A model generated the notes under the pieces. The model searched no databases. It was not told the DNA's origin and saw only the letters and a program-made list of their open reading frames with translations. From positions 1 to 64,000 of the forward strand of contig MEGH01000002.1 of assembly GCA_001725415.1 (NCBI GenBank): a stretch of DNA of 64,000 nucleotides. Reading direction: 5' to 3'. A program made the position numbers and the translations under genes. Positions 45,242 through 53,946 of the stretch are shown here, piece by piece. Position 1 is the stretch's first letter; every line of letters begins with the position of its first letter. The stretch comes from Pseudonocardia sp. SCN 73-27 (GTDB lineage: Bacteria; Actinomycetota; Actinomycetes; Mycobacteriales; Pseudonocardiaceae).

Positions 45242-46221
45242 CCGTCGACCTCGTCACGGGCGCCCGCCAGGCCCTGGGGCCGGTAGGGGCCTTCCTGCCC
45301 AACATCTTCGGTCAGCCCGTCCCGCCGGCCGGGGTGCAGGTCGAGGCGGTGCAACGGCTGGAGGAGGCCGGCGTCCGGACGGCGTGGAACAACGAGGGTG
45401 TCGGGGGCAGGGATGCGCTGGTCCAGCTGGCGGTCCTCCTGGCCTCGACCCGCCGGATGACGTTCGCGCCGGCCGTCGCGAACATGTGGGCCCGGCCGCC
45501 GGAGACCGCCCACGGAGGCGCGGCGCTCCTGGCGGAGGCCTACCCGGGCCGGTTCGTGCTGGGCCTCGGCGTGGGCTATGCGATGCACGCCGAGCTCGTC
45601 GGGGGATCGTTCGACCAGCCGCTGTCGGTGGCCCGCGCCTACCTGGAACGGATGGACCGCGCTCCTGCCGGAATGCCGATCCCGCCGCGGACCTACGCTC
45701 GGATTCTCGCTGCGAACGGGCCGCGGATGACGGCGCTGGCCGCGGAGATCGCGGACGGCGCGATCCCGACTGTCGCCCCGGTCGCCCATACCGCGTGGGC
45801 TCGCGGTGTGCTGGGCCCGGACAAGCTGCTGGTGGTGGGCCTCACTGCCGCTCTGGACGACGACCCGGAGCGGGCGCGCGCACTGGCCCGCCGGTTCGTG
45901 GCTACGACGATCGCGCCGAACCCATGGGGCGCGGCGAACCTGCGCCGGTTCGGCTTCGGTCCTGAGGAGGTGGCGGCCGGATCCGACCGGGTCGTCGACG
46001 CGGTGGTGGCACACGGCGGGGTCGACGCGATCCTCGCCCGGGTGCGTGCCCATCTCGACGCGGGTGCGGACCACGTGCGGCTGAGCCTCGTGGTCCCGGA
46101 CTTCGGCACGGGTGTCGATCAACTGGAGCGGGTGGGGCCGGCCTTCGCCGCGTTCGCCGCGCTTGCCGACGTCGCTGCCCGTCCGGCGGCTGCTGTCGCG
46201 GTGGCCCGCGGGGACGTGTGA
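45238..46221 (+). CDS. Luciferase-like (LLM) oxidoreductase, probably F420-type
   Basis: 327-residue TIM-barrel protein of the LLM superfamily: EEAGVRTAWNNEGVGGRDAL, LASTRRMTFAPAVANMWARP, AEAYPGRFVLGLGVGYAMHA, ARILAANGPRMTALAAEIAD and LDAGADHVRLSLVVPD. The pattern (ANMWARPP, LGLGVG) is like F420-dependent reductases of actinobacteria rather than FMN monooxygenases, but this is a judgement. ATG overlaps the alcohol dehydrogenase stop, so alcohol oxidation and this step belong together. Confidence 0.83.
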   Translation: MTVDLVTGARQALGPVGAFLPNIFGQPVPPAGVQVEAVQRLEEAGVRTAWNNEGVGGRDALVQLAVLLASTRRMTFAPAVANMWARPPETAHGGAALLAEAYPGRFVLGLGVGYAMHAELVGGSFDQPLSVARAYLERMDRAPAGMPIPPRTYARILAANGPRMTALAAEIADGAIPTVAPVAHTAWARGVLGPDKLLVVGLTAALDDDPERARALARRFVATTIAPNPWGAANLRRFGFGPEEVAAGSDRVVDAVVAHGGVDAILARVRAHLDAGADHVRLSLVVPDFGTGVDQLERVGPAFAAFAALADVAARPAAAVAVARGDV

Positions 46222-46250
46222 CCTCTGGGGATTCCTCGATCGTCTCACGG

Positions 46251-46320
46251 TGTCCCGGACCGGCTGTCCCGGACCGGCTGTCCCGGACCGGCTGTCCCGG
46301 ACCGGCGGTCCCGGTACGGG
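46251..46320. repeat. Tandem 14-bp repeat between convergent genes
   Basis: TGTCCCGGACCGGC occurs four times without change (46251-46306), followed by one degraded copy (GGTCCCGGTACGGG, 46307-46320). Each unit contains CCGGACCGG, itself an inverted repeat, so the transcript could fold into several alternative hairpins. It lies 30 bases after the luciferase-like stop and 15 before the convergent SDR stop, and may act as a terminator. Confidence 0.9.
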
Positions 46321-46334
46321 TCGTGACACGAAGG

Positions 46335-47168
46335 TCAGCGACTGCGGCGAGCGGAGTCCGACAGATCGGTGAGGAGCCGGTCGGCTCGTCGGCGGGCGCG
46401 TTCGAGGGCCGATGCGCTCGCCGTCACGTAGAGCCGGTCCTCCTCGATGCCCCGGAGCGTCAGCTCGGCGACGTCCCTGGGATCGACCATGGTCTCGTGG
46501 TCGGTCCTGAACGATTCGCGGATGCCGTCCGGATCGGCGAGCCGCGGATCGTCCGGGGGCGGGGCGACACCGAAGTTCGTCATCGGTGTGCGGACCGGGC
46601 CTGGACAGACCACCGTCACCCCGACACCGGGTGCGACCACGTCGAGCTCCGCCGCGAGCACCTCCGACACCGCGACGGCGGCGTGCTTGCTCATCATGTA
46701 GTCGCCGTTGCCGGGGACGATGCTCAGCCCGGACATCGACGCCATGGTGACCACGTGCCCGGAGCCCCTCGCGACCAGGTGGGGCACGAAGGCCCGGATG
46801 CCGTTGACGACGCCCCACGTGTTGACCCGGGTGATCCGCTCCCATCGTTCGGGCGGGATGGTCCAGACGTGGCTCAACGCGTCGATGACACCGGCGTTCA
46901 GGCAGACGACGTCGACCTTGCCGAAGCGGCGCAGACAGGCCGCGGCGAGCTCCGTCATCGCCGCCGCGTCCCCGACATCGACCGTGAAGGTGGCGGCGCG
47001 CGCACCCTCGTCCGTCACGATCGCGGCGGCGCGGACCAGCTCGTCCTCGTCGACGTCGACGAGCGCCACCTCCAGCCCACGCCGGGCGAACGTGCGGGCG
47101 AGCTCGAGACCGATCCCCTTGGCCGCTCCGGTCACGACAGCGACCCGACCCTTCCCGAGCGCGGTCAT
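46335..47168 (-). CDS. Short-chain dehydrogenase/reductase
   Basis: 277-residue classical SDR: VAVVTGAAKGIGLELARTFA (TGxxxGIG), VCLNAGV, the catalytic Ser in MASMSGLS and the Tyr-Lys in YMMSKHAAV, followed by VCPGPVRTPM. It interconverts an alcohol and a ketone. ATG 47168 starts at the Rossmann strand; GTG 47207 would add a non-conserved leader. Operator site 7 lies about 50 bases upstream. Confidence 0.88.
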   Translation of the reverse strand: MTALGKGRVAVVTGAAKGIGLELARTFARRGLEVALVDVDEDELVRAAAIVTDEGARAATFTVDVGDAAAMTELAAACLRRFGKVDVVCLNAGVIDALSHVWTIPPERWERITRVNTWGVVNGIRAFVPHLVARGSGHVVTMASMSGLSIVPGNGDYMMSKHAAVAVSEVLAAELDVVAPGVGVTVVCPGPVRTPMTNFGVAPPPDDPRLADPDGIRESFRTDHETMVDPRDVAELTLRGIEEDRLYVTASASALERARRRADRLLTDLSDSARRSR

Positions 47169-47216
47169 CCAGTGGGCCCCGCCGTCTTCAGCCGCATGTT
47201 CCGGCACGCTAACAGG

Positions 47217-47228
47217 TGAAGCGTTTAA
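47217..47228. promoter_or_regulatory. LacI-type operator, site 7
   Basis: TGAAGCGTTTAA, 10 of 12 matches, upstream of the minus-strand SDR gene. Confidence 0.6.
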
Positions 47229-47271
47229 GCCAAAGCTGTGCGAAGTCGGCGTGGTGCGGAGGCCTGTCGTG

Positions 47272-47301
47272 TTGACCGCCGCGGGGCGATGGTCCTACGC
47301 T
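47272..47301 (+). promoter_or_regulatory. Promoter of the second amidohydrolase operon
   Basis: TTGACC (47272-47277), an 18-base spacer and TACGCT (47296-47301), with the operator beginning two bases later. Confidence 0.6.
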
Positions 47302-47303
47302 GG

Positions 47304-47315
47304 TTAAACGTTTAG
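47304..47315. promoter_or_regulatory. LacI-type operator, site 8
   Basis: TTAAACGTTTAG, 11 of 12 matches, directly after the -10 box of the amidohydrolase operon. Confidence 0.8.
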
Positions 47316-47368
47316 ACACCATGGTGGCGCCGCCTTCGGCTCGCCCCGGTCCGCCAGAGGAGACGACT

Positions 47369-48607
47369 GTGTCAACGGCAATCACGCCCCAGCTCCACGC
47401 CGCCGAGCCGCTTCCGTTCTTCGGCCGTGCGATCGACATCGACACGCACGAGATGATCCCCTTCCACATGTGGCCGGAGTACTACGGCCAGCAAGTGGCG
47501 GACCGGCTCAAGGGACTGGAGAACAACCGCTTCTTCAACGACAACGGCGGCAACACCATCGTGCGCCCGGACATCACGTCCGACAGCACCGAGATCTCAC
47601 CTGAGACGGTCTGGAACACCAAGGGCGTGGCCGCCCCCGGCGCCTTCGACATGCGTCGCCGGTGCGAGGTCCTAGACGCCATGGGCGTATCGCGGTCGCT
47701 GTTGTTCCCCGGGTTCGGCCTCACCGCTCTCCTCATGCGCACGGCGCCCGAATGGGTCGCCGCGGCGATGGACCTCGGTATGGACGCCGCCGGGACCCGC
47801 GAGCTTGGGATCATGGCGCTCGACGCGTCGAACCAGCTGATGGTCGACAAGATCGTCGGCCTCGACGCTGCGCGGGTCCGGAAGGTGGTCGTCCTCCCGA
47901 CGGAGAACCTCGACGACATGATGCGGGACATGACGAGGTTCCTCGAGCAGGGAGCACGGGCGGTGTGGGTGCCGAGCGGGATGCCGCCCGCCGGAACCTC
48001 GCCCGCCGACCGTCGGCTCGACGACTTCTGGCGCCTCGCGGCCGACAACGACGTTCCCGTATTGCTGCACATCGGCACCGACTTCACTTTTCCGGCGTCG
48101 GGGAACTGGCCCGCCAACGTGCCGGCCTTCGTGCCCCCGCAGGCATCGGCCGAGTTCGTGATCAGTCCCTACGCCGGTGCGACGCTGTCATTCGCGATCG
48201 AGAACTTCCTCGCCACGATGGTCCTCGGCGGGGTGTTCGAGCGGGTGCCCCACCTGCGGTTCGGGGCCGTCGAGCTCGGCGCGCAGTGGCTGGGGTCGTT
48301 CGCGGAGCGCCTGGACCTGTGGGCGAAGATCTACCCCGGTGCACTCAAGGGCGTCTTGTCGATGACGCCGTCGGAGTATCTCGCGCGGAACGTCCGCGTC
48401 ACCCCGTTCCACTTCGAGCCGGTCGACGTCTACCTGGAGCGCTACCCCGAGCTGGTGAGCTGCTACTCCTACTCCAGTGACTACCCGCACGTCGAGGGCG
48501 GCACCGACACGATGCGCAAGCTGTACTCGAAGGTTGCGCCCCTCGGCGACGATGTCGTCGAGAAGTTCTTCGTGGAGAACGGCGCATGGCTCACGCCCGG
48601 CGCGTGA
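47369..48607 (+). CDS. ACMSD-type amidohydrolase (second)
   Basis: 412-residue amidohydrolase_2 member: AIDIDTHEMIPFHMWPEYYG with the first ligands, PVLLHIGTDFTFPA with a His, and YSSDYPHVEGGTDTMRKLYS with the distal Asp. It is only distantly similar to the protein at 31245-32504, so it likely acts on a different intermediate. GTG 47369 follows GAGGAG with good spacing, whereas ATG 47321 lies right after the operator and has no ribosome site. The stop overlaps the kinase-like gene. Confidence 0.85.
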   Translation: MSTAITPQLHAAEPLPFFGRAIDIDTHEMIPFHMWPEYYGQQVADRLKGLENNRFFNDNGGNTIVRPDITSDSTEISPETVWNTKGVAAPGAFDMRRRCEVLDAMGVSRSLLFPGFGLTALLMRTAPEWVAAAMDLGMDAAGTRELGIMALDASNQLMVDKIVGLDAARVRKVVVLPTENLDDMMRDMTRFLEQGARAVWVPSGMPPAGTSPADRRLDDFWRLAADNDVPVLLHIGTDFTFPASGNWPANVPAFVPPQASAEFVISPYAGATLSFAIENFLATMVLGGVFERVPHLRFGAVELGAQWLGSFAERLDLWAKIYPGALKGVLSMTPSEYLARNVRVTPFHFEPVDVYLERYPELVSCYSYSSDYPHVEGGTDTMRKLYSKVAPLGDDVVEKFFVENGAWLTPGA

Positions 48608-49683
48608 GCAGCCCTGGCCGGACGGCGGCGCGACGTGGCCGCGCCGGCGAAGGGCTCACCGAACCCGGCGACCTGCGCGCCTGGATGGATGCCCGCTCGC
48701 TCGGCCACGGTCCGCTCGAGGACGTCGTGCTGCTCACCGGCGGGACCCAGAACGTCCTGCTGCGCTTCCGGCGGGACGGCACCGAGTATGTGCTTCGCCG
48801 TCCCGCCGACGGCGCCTTCGACGACCAGATCATCGTTCGGGAGACGCGGGTGCTGGCCGCTCTCTCGGGTACCGACGTCCCACACCCGCGCCTGCTCGCG
48901 TGCGAGCTCGACCGGAGCGTGCTCGGCTTCCCGTTCTTGCTCATGGAGCCGATCGACGGCGTTGTCGCCACCGAGGGCTGGCCGCCCGGCTTCGCCGACG
49001 ACGCCGAGGCGATGGCCCGGGTGGGAGTGAGCTCGGTCGAGGCTCTCGCCCGGCTCAGCCGGGTCGAGCCCGGCCGGGTCGGCCTCGAGGACCTCGCCAG
49101 GCCGGGGGACTTCCTCGAACGACAGGTGCCGCGATGGCGCTGGCAGCTGACGTCGTACGAGCAGGTCGAGGGCTACGTCCCGCTGCCTGCTCTGCCGGTC
49201 CGGACGGTGGAGCGGTGGCTCGAGTCGGGCAGGCCCCCGTCGGGGGCCGTCGCGCTGCTGCACGGCGACGCCCATCTCGGCAACGTGATGTTCCGGCAGG
49301 CCGACGGCTGCGCGCTCGCCCTCGTCGACTGGGAGCTGGCAACGATCGGTGATCCGCTGCTCGACCTGGCAGAGTTTCTCGTCTGCTGGCCGGGGCCGGG
49401 AGGCGGGGGTCTCTGCACCGAGATCCTCCCGCTCGCGCCCACCGTGGGGCTCGCGACGAAGGAGGAGCTGCTCAGGGTGTATGGCGAGGTCTCGGGGCGC
49501 GACGTCTCAGGGATCGAGTGGTACGAGGTCCTTGCGGCCTACCGCCTCGCGGTCTTGTTGGAGGGCAGCTCGGCCCGCGCGCAGGCGGGTCGTGGTGACG
49601 AGGCGACGGGCGCGGTCCTGCACCGTGTCGCCGTGTCGCTCATGGAGTGGGCCGCCGATCGAACGAGCTGCGGCATCCGATGA
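48604..49683 (+). CDS. APH-fold kinase, ACAD10/LvaA-like
   Basis: 359-residue aminoglycoside-phosphotransferase-fold kinase: a nucleotide region around LTGGTQNVLLRF, catalytic LLHGDAHLGNVMF and metal-binding LVDWELATIGDPLLDLAEF. The DWExATxGDP form is that of ACAD10-type kinases and of LvaA, which phosphorylates 4-hydroxyacyl-CoA in levulinate catabolism, rather than drug-resistance enzymes. GTG 48604 overlaps the amidohydrolase stop; ATG 48586 is possible. Followed by an SDR with ATGA overlap and convergent with an acyl-CoA ligase, the same enzyme set as in the Lva pathway. Confidence 0.82.
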   Translation: MSSPGRTAARRGRAGEGLTEPGDLRAWMDARSLGHGPLEDVVLLTGGTQNVLLRFRRDGTEYVLRRPADGAFDDQIIVRETRVLAALSGTDVPHPRLLACELDRSVLGFPFLLMEPIDGVVATEGWPPGFADDAEAMARVGVSSVEALARLSRVEPGRVGLEDLARPGDFLERQVPRWRWQLTSYEQVEGYVPLPALPVRTVERWLESGRPPSGAVALLHGDAHLGNVMFRQADGCALALVDWELATIGDPLLDLAEFLVCWPGPGGGGLCTEILPLAPTVGLATKEELLRVYGEVSGRDVSGIEWYEVLAAYRLAVLLEGSSARAQAGRGDEATGAVLHRVAVSLMEWAADRTSCGIR

Positions 49684-50414
49684 TCGATCTCTCGATGTCG
49701 GGCCGCACGGTGGTGGTGACCGGGGGATCGGCCGGCATCGGCAACGGCATCGCCCGCATCTTCGCCGCCCAGGGTGCGGCCGTCCACGTGACCGGAACGC
49801 GGGCCCGGGCGGACGAGTACGACGGGGTGGACGGGTCGGATCTCGACGGTCTGCAGTACCACCGGCTCGACGTCACCCAGGCCGACGACGTCCGTGACTT
49901 CCTCGTCGGGACATCGGTCGACGTGCTGGTGAACTCGGTGGGCACCGTCGCCTACGGCCGCGCGGAGTACGACCCTGCGATCTTCGAACGGGTGGTCGAC
50001 GTCAACCTCAACGGGATCATGCGGTGCTGCGTCCGGTTCCGTCCCGAGCTGGCCGCGGCCGGAGGGGCGATCGTCAACGTTGCGTCCACCTCGTCATTCA
50101 TCGCGACGCCGGGGCAGCCCGCCTACAGCGCGAGCAAGGGGGGGCTGGTGACACTCACCCGCTCCCTCGCCGACGCATGGGCTGTCGAGGGCATCCGTGT
50201 CAACGCTGTCGCGCCGGGGCTCGTGGCCACCCGGCTGACCCGGGTCAGCCGCGAGCGCGAGCAGGTCTACGAGGAGTCCATTCGGTCGATCCCGCTCCGT
50301 CGGTGGGGCACTCCGGCGGAGATGGGGTCGGTGGCGCTGTTCCTGGCGTCGCCGCTGGCCTCCTACATCACCGGACAGGTCGTGGTCGTGGACGGCGGTC
50401 TGACCCTCCGGTGA
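49680..50414 (+). CDS. Short-chain dehydrogenase/reductase
   Basis: 244-residue classical SDR: VVVTGGSAGIGNGIARIFAA, VLVNSVGTVAYG (NSVG instead of NNAG), Ser in VNVASTSSF, catalytic YSASK, VNAVAPGLVATRLT and ITGQVVVVDGGLTL. ATG overlaps the kinase stop, forming a coupled three-gene unit with the amidohydrolase. A 3-hydroxyacyl or secondary-alcohol substrate is plausible from context. Confidence 0.9.
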   Translation: MIDLSMSGRTVVVTGGSAGIGNGIARIFAAQGAAVHVTGTRARADEYDGVDGSDLDGLQYHRLDVTQADDVRDFLVGTSVDVLVNSVGTVAYGRAEYDPAIFERVVDVNLNGIMRCCVRFRPELAAAGGAIVNVASTSSFIATPGQPAYSASKGGLVTLTRSLADAWAVEGIRVNAVAPGLVATRLTRVSREREQVYEESIRSIPLRRWGTPAEMGSVALFLASPLASYITGQVVVVDGGLTLR

Positions 50415-50499
50415 CGCGGGCGTCCCCAGCGGCCCGGTGGACGTACGAACGCACGAGACAGACCGACCGACGCCGGTCTGCCTCGTGCCGTGACCGCTC

Positions 50500-52140
50500 T
50501 CAGCCGGCAGGCTTCTCCCGCAGCGCGGCCCGGCGCAGCTTGCCGACCTCGGTGCGAGGGAGCGCGGACGCGAACTCGACCACGCGCGGTACTGCAAACT
50601 TGCCGACGCTCCTCGACACGGCATCGCGCACCCGGTCGGCCAGGGCGGGCCCGGCGGCGGCCGCCTGGTCGGCGACGGCGACCACTTTCACCACTGCGCC
50701 CCGCTCGGCGTCGTGGTGGCTGACGGCGGCGGCCTCGGTGATCTCGGCCAGTTCGAGCACCGCGCTCTCGACCTCGACGGGGCTGATGTTGTGCCCGGCG
50801 ATGACCATGATGTCGTCGTCGCGGCCGCTGATCGTCCATGCTCCTCCGGGCTCCTCCCGGACGGCACGGTCCTCCGTGACGTAGACGTCGTCGACCCACC
50901 GTTGGGCCCAGAGGTCTGGAGCGTTGACGTAGCCGGTGGACATCGGGAAGCGGGGGCGGCGGATCGCGACGAGTCCCGGCTCACCCGGGGCGACCGGCCG
51001 GCCGTCGCGCTGGGCCAGGTATGCGTCGAAACCCGGGACCGCCCCTGCCAGGGAGCCCGGCCGTTGAGAGCCGGTCGGTGAGGTCACGGTGTCCGCCAGG
51101 ACCATGCCGATCTCGGAGAGTCCGTAGCCGTTCCGGATCGGGGGCGCACCGAGTGCCGCCCAGTCACCTGCGACTGCCTCGGTCAGTGGTTCACCCGCGA
51201 CGACGACGTTGCCGAGCCGGGGCGGGAACCCACGTTCGCGGAAGGTGCTGGTGAGGCGGCGGACGGCCGACGGTGCCGTCGCCATCACGGTCACCGCCTC
51301 TTCGACCGCCACCCGGTGCCAGTTCTCTGGGACGAACGAGGTCCCCGAGTAGACGACCAGCGGCCGACCCGTGGCGAGGACGGCCGCGCCGGTCGTGTAG
51401 AGCCCGTATGCCCATCCCGGATCGGCGGTTGAGAAGACGGATCCGGTCGTCCCGCCCACCACGTGACGGACGTAGGGCAGCACGGACAGCAGGGCCCCGT
51501 GGGGCATCGCGCATCCCTTCGGGGCCCCGGTGGTACCGCTGGTGAAGAGGATGGTCGCCAGATCGTGGACGGTGGTCGTCGTGATCGGTCCGTCGGTGGT
51601 GACCGCATCGATTTCGTCCCAGAGCCACGGACGCACGGCGTGCTCGGGTCGGACGCGGCCGCAGGCGAGCACGAAGGGGTCGAGGCTGTGCCGGTTCATG
51701 GCCTCGTCGAGCGTCTCGAGGTACGCCGAGTCCGCCACGACGGTGTGAACGTCGGCGGCGACCATCCGCAGTCCGATGGCATCGGCCCCGAATCCTCCGA
51801 ACAGTGGTACGAACACCAGCCCGGAGCGCCACGCCGCGACGGCGACGATCCACGTCTCCACCTGCCGTGACAACAGCCCGGCGACCCGGTCGCCGGGTCG
51901 GAGCCCGTTGTCGTGCAGGACTCGGGCCAACCGGGCTGCGGCACGGTCGAGCTCGCCGTACGTCCAACGGTCGCGGCTGCCGTCCGGGTGCACGACCGTC
52001 AGCGCGACACCGGACCGTCGGGAGTAGCGGGAGCAGACCTCGTGCCCGGTGTTGAAGTCACCACCGAACGGGGATCGGTCGACGGCCCTCGCCACCTCGA
52101 CCCATTCGCGGTCGGCGTCGGACGGGTCGAGACGTGCCAT
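50500..52140 (-). CDS. AMP-forming acyl-CoA synthetase (second)
   Basis: 546-residue adenylate-forming ligase nearer to acetyl/medium-chain types: ATILFTSGTTGAPKGCAMPH, FSTADPGWAYGLYTTGAAVL, NGYGLSEIGMVLADT, DDIMVIAGHNISPVEVES and the catalytic Lys in RTEVGKLRRAALR. ATG follows AAGGAGAAG. An operator (site 9) begins 11 bases upstream. It converges with the kinase/SDR operon. Confidence 0.9.
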   Translation of the reverse strand: MARLDPSDADREWVEVARAVDRSPFGGDFNTGHEVCSRYSRRSGVALTVVHPDGSRDRWTYGELDRAAARLARVLHDNGLRPGDRVAGLLSRQVETWIVAVAAWRSGLVFVPLFGGFGADAIGLRMVAADVHTVVADSAYLETLDEAMNRHSLDPFVLACGRVRPEHAVRPWLWDEIDAVTTDGPITTTTVHDLATILFTSGTTGAPKGCAMPHGALLSVLPYVRHVVGGTTGSVFSTADPGWAYGLYTTGAAVLATGRPLVVYSGTSFVPENWHRVAVEEAVTVMATAPSAVRRLTSTFRERGFPPRLGNVVVAGEPLTEAVAGDWAALGAPPIRNGYGLSEIGMVLADTVTSPTGSQRPGSLAGAVPGFDAYLAQRDGRPVAPGEPGLVAIRRPRFPMSTGYVNAPDLWAQRWVDDVYVTEDRAVREEPGGAWTISGRDDDIMVIAGHNISPVEVESAVLELAEITEAAAVSHHDAERGAVVKVVAVADQAAAAGPALADRVRDAVSRSVGKFAVPRVVEFASALPRTEVGKLRRAALREKPAG

Positions 52141-52150
52141 GGACTTCTCC

Positions 52151-52162
52151 TTATACGTTTTG
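52151..52162. promoter_or_regulatory. LacI-type operator, site 9
   Basis: TTATACGTTTTG, 9 of 12 matches, close to the start of the minus-strand acyl-CoA ligase. Confidence 0.5.
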
Positions 52163-52301
52163 ATCGCCCTCGGCGATCACGGAGTCGCACTCTCGAGCGG
52201 ACATCCGTCTGGACGAGGGCAGGCGGTGAGGCGGTGAGGCGGACTCTACTGGCGGACGGCGATGCCATCCATGAGCGCGAGCAGACCTTTACTCGCGAGG
52301 G

Positions 52302-52313
52302 CTAAACGTATAA
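52302..52313. promoter_or_regulatory. LacI-type operator, site 10
   Basis: CTAAACGTATAA, 10 of 12 matches, upstream of the transporter operon on the plus strand. Confidence 0.6.
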
Positions 52314-52636
52314 GGTCACGGCTCACCAGCTAGGACAGGCAGCGGCGACCGCTCGACGGCAGGTCGAGCTCGCCGACAGGAACCGGTCACCGGCACGGAG
52401 GCCACTGATGCAGGCTGCGACGTCGATCCAGCCGTGTCATTCGGGTCGAGAGCCACCCGGGTGTCCTGACGCCGACAACGAGAACCCTTCGCGCCGTGCG
52501 CGACCGGCACAGCGAACCGATCCGGGTTCCCCATCCCGAACGCACGACGAACCAGCAACGGAGGCTGGCCCGAGATGACACCACAGAGCACGTTCACGTC
52601 TGCAACGGAGCACGGCGTGCGGCAGAGGGCCGCGCG

Positions 52637-53827
52637 ATGAGGCGCGGCCTCGTGCTCGCCGTGGCCGCAGTCGCCGCGCTGGCCCTCGCCGCCTGCGGGT
52701 CCGCGGGGGCCGCCGGTTCGAACGGCGGCTCGACCGGGACGGCTACTGGTAGCGAATGGGTCATCGGCAGCATCATCGACCAGACCGGGTCGAGCTCGCC
52801 GACATATGCTCCCACCGCGAACACGCTCAAGGCCTGGGTCAGTCATGTCAATGACAACGGCGGTATCGACGGCCATCCACTCCGTCTGATCATCAAGGAT
52901 TCGGCCAGCTCGCCGTCGGCAGGGCTCCAGGCGGCGAACGAGCTCGTCGCGCAGAAGGTCATCGCCTTCGTGCAGGGTGGTTCCTCCGTCGCGTCGAGCT
53001 TCGCGAAGGTCATCGGGGCTGCGGGTATCCCCGTCATCTGCGGGGCGCCTTCGGCCGCCCCCCCCTACGGCGTGGACAAGAACTTCTACCCCTGCGTGCC
53101 CGGTGCGCTCGCCGAGACCAACCTCCTGGTGAAGACGGCGGTGGAGCAGGACAAGCGGAAGATCGGCGTGATCTCGTGCGTCGAGTCGGCCGCGTGCACC
53201 GCGGCGACGAAGGCGATGGAGGCTTCCGCCGCCAAGTACGGCGCGACAGTCCTGGCGCAGAACGTGTCGTTCAGCTCGCCCAACTTCGCCCCCGCTTGTC
53301 TGAGCATGAAGGCCGCCGGTGTCCAGGCTCTCTTCCCGCTGGGCCCGCCGCCCGTCGTCAAGGCGATCGTCGAGCAGTGCGGCCAGCAGGACTTCAAACC
53401 GACCTACATCGCAAACTCGCTGGCACCGTTCTGGCTGAACAACCCGAACGTGTCCGGCTTCATCGGGCTCTCGGAGAACTTCCCCTACTTCGCCGACACG
53501 CCGGTGGCCACCAAGTACCGGGAGGTCATGCAGAAGTACAACCCGGAGGCACTCGCCGTCAACCAGGACACCAACGGAACGATCTGGGCGACCGGTCTGT
53601 TGTTCGAGGCCGCGGCGAAGGCCGGCAAGCTCGGTGACAACCCGACGCCCGCCGACGTGGTCAACGGCCTCAACTCGTTGTCGAACGAGACCCTCGGTGG
53701 GGCCAGCGGACCGCTGACCTTCACCAACGGCAACCGCTCCAACACCTGCGGATTCGTGGTGGGGATGGACGGCACCAAGTTCACGACGCCGTTCGGCACC
53801 GATCCCATCTGCGACAACGCCGCCTGA
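52637..53827 (+). CDS. Branched-chain-type ABC substrate-binding lipoprotein
   Basis: 396-residue Peripla_BP_6 protein. The signal peptide MRRGLVLAVAAVAALALAAC ends in a lipobox, so it is membrane-tethered outside the cell. The body reads GSIIDQTGSSSPTYAPTANT, VNDNGGIDGHPLRLIIKDSA and EQCGQQDFKPTYIANS, typical of LivK-like receptors for amino acids, aromatic acids or other carboxylates. Six Cys in the mature part may form disulfides. It is followed by the fused importer at 53947. Ligand unknown but presumably the inducer of this regulon or its precursor. Confidence 0.9.
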   Translation: MRRGLVLAVAAVAALALAACGSAGAAGSNGGSTGTATGSEWVIGSIIDQTGSSSPTYAPTANTLKAWVSHVNDNGGIDGHPLRLIIKDSASSPSAGLQAANELVAQKVIAFVQGGSSVASSFAKVIGAAGIPVICGAPSAAPPYGVDKNFYPCVPGALAETNLLVKTAVEQDKRKIGVISCVESAACTAATKAMEASAAKYGATVLAQNVSFSSPNFAPACLSMKAAGVQALFPLGPPPVVKAIVEQCGQQDFKPTYIANSLAPFWLNNPNVSGFIGLSENFPYFADTPVATKYREVMQKYNPEALAVNQDTNGTIWATGLLFEAAAKAGKLGDNPTPADVVNGLNSLSNETLGGASGPLTFTNGNRSNTCGFVVGMDGTKFTTPFGTDPICDNAA

Positions 53828-53946
53828 CAGCAGCCGGGGTCCCCGGGCCGGGGCCGGCGACGACGGTCGAGAGACGTCGCTTCCGGTGATTCCGCGGCCC
53901 GGGGCACCCCGCGCCAGGGTCGAGCTCGTCTGAAGAGGAGCCACGC

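Larger units (their letters stand above)
52141..52636. other. Divergent promoter region of ligase and transporter operons
   Basis: About 500 bases with two operator-like sites (52151-52162 and 52302-52313) roughly 150 bases apart. No protein-like frame is seen; the plus-strand open frame leading into the binding-protein gene lacks a ribosome site before 52637. The long leader of the transporter operon after site 10 (about 320 bases) is unexplained. Confidence 0.5.

Noticed and set aside
46251-46320. Possible CRISPR array
   Set aside because: Units are directly adjacent without spacers and only 14 bp long; no cas gene is present.
48604-49683. Aminoglycoside resistance gene
   Set aside because: The fold is APH, but the DWExATxGDP motif and the catabolic operon fit acyl-CoA-linked kinases, not drug resistance.
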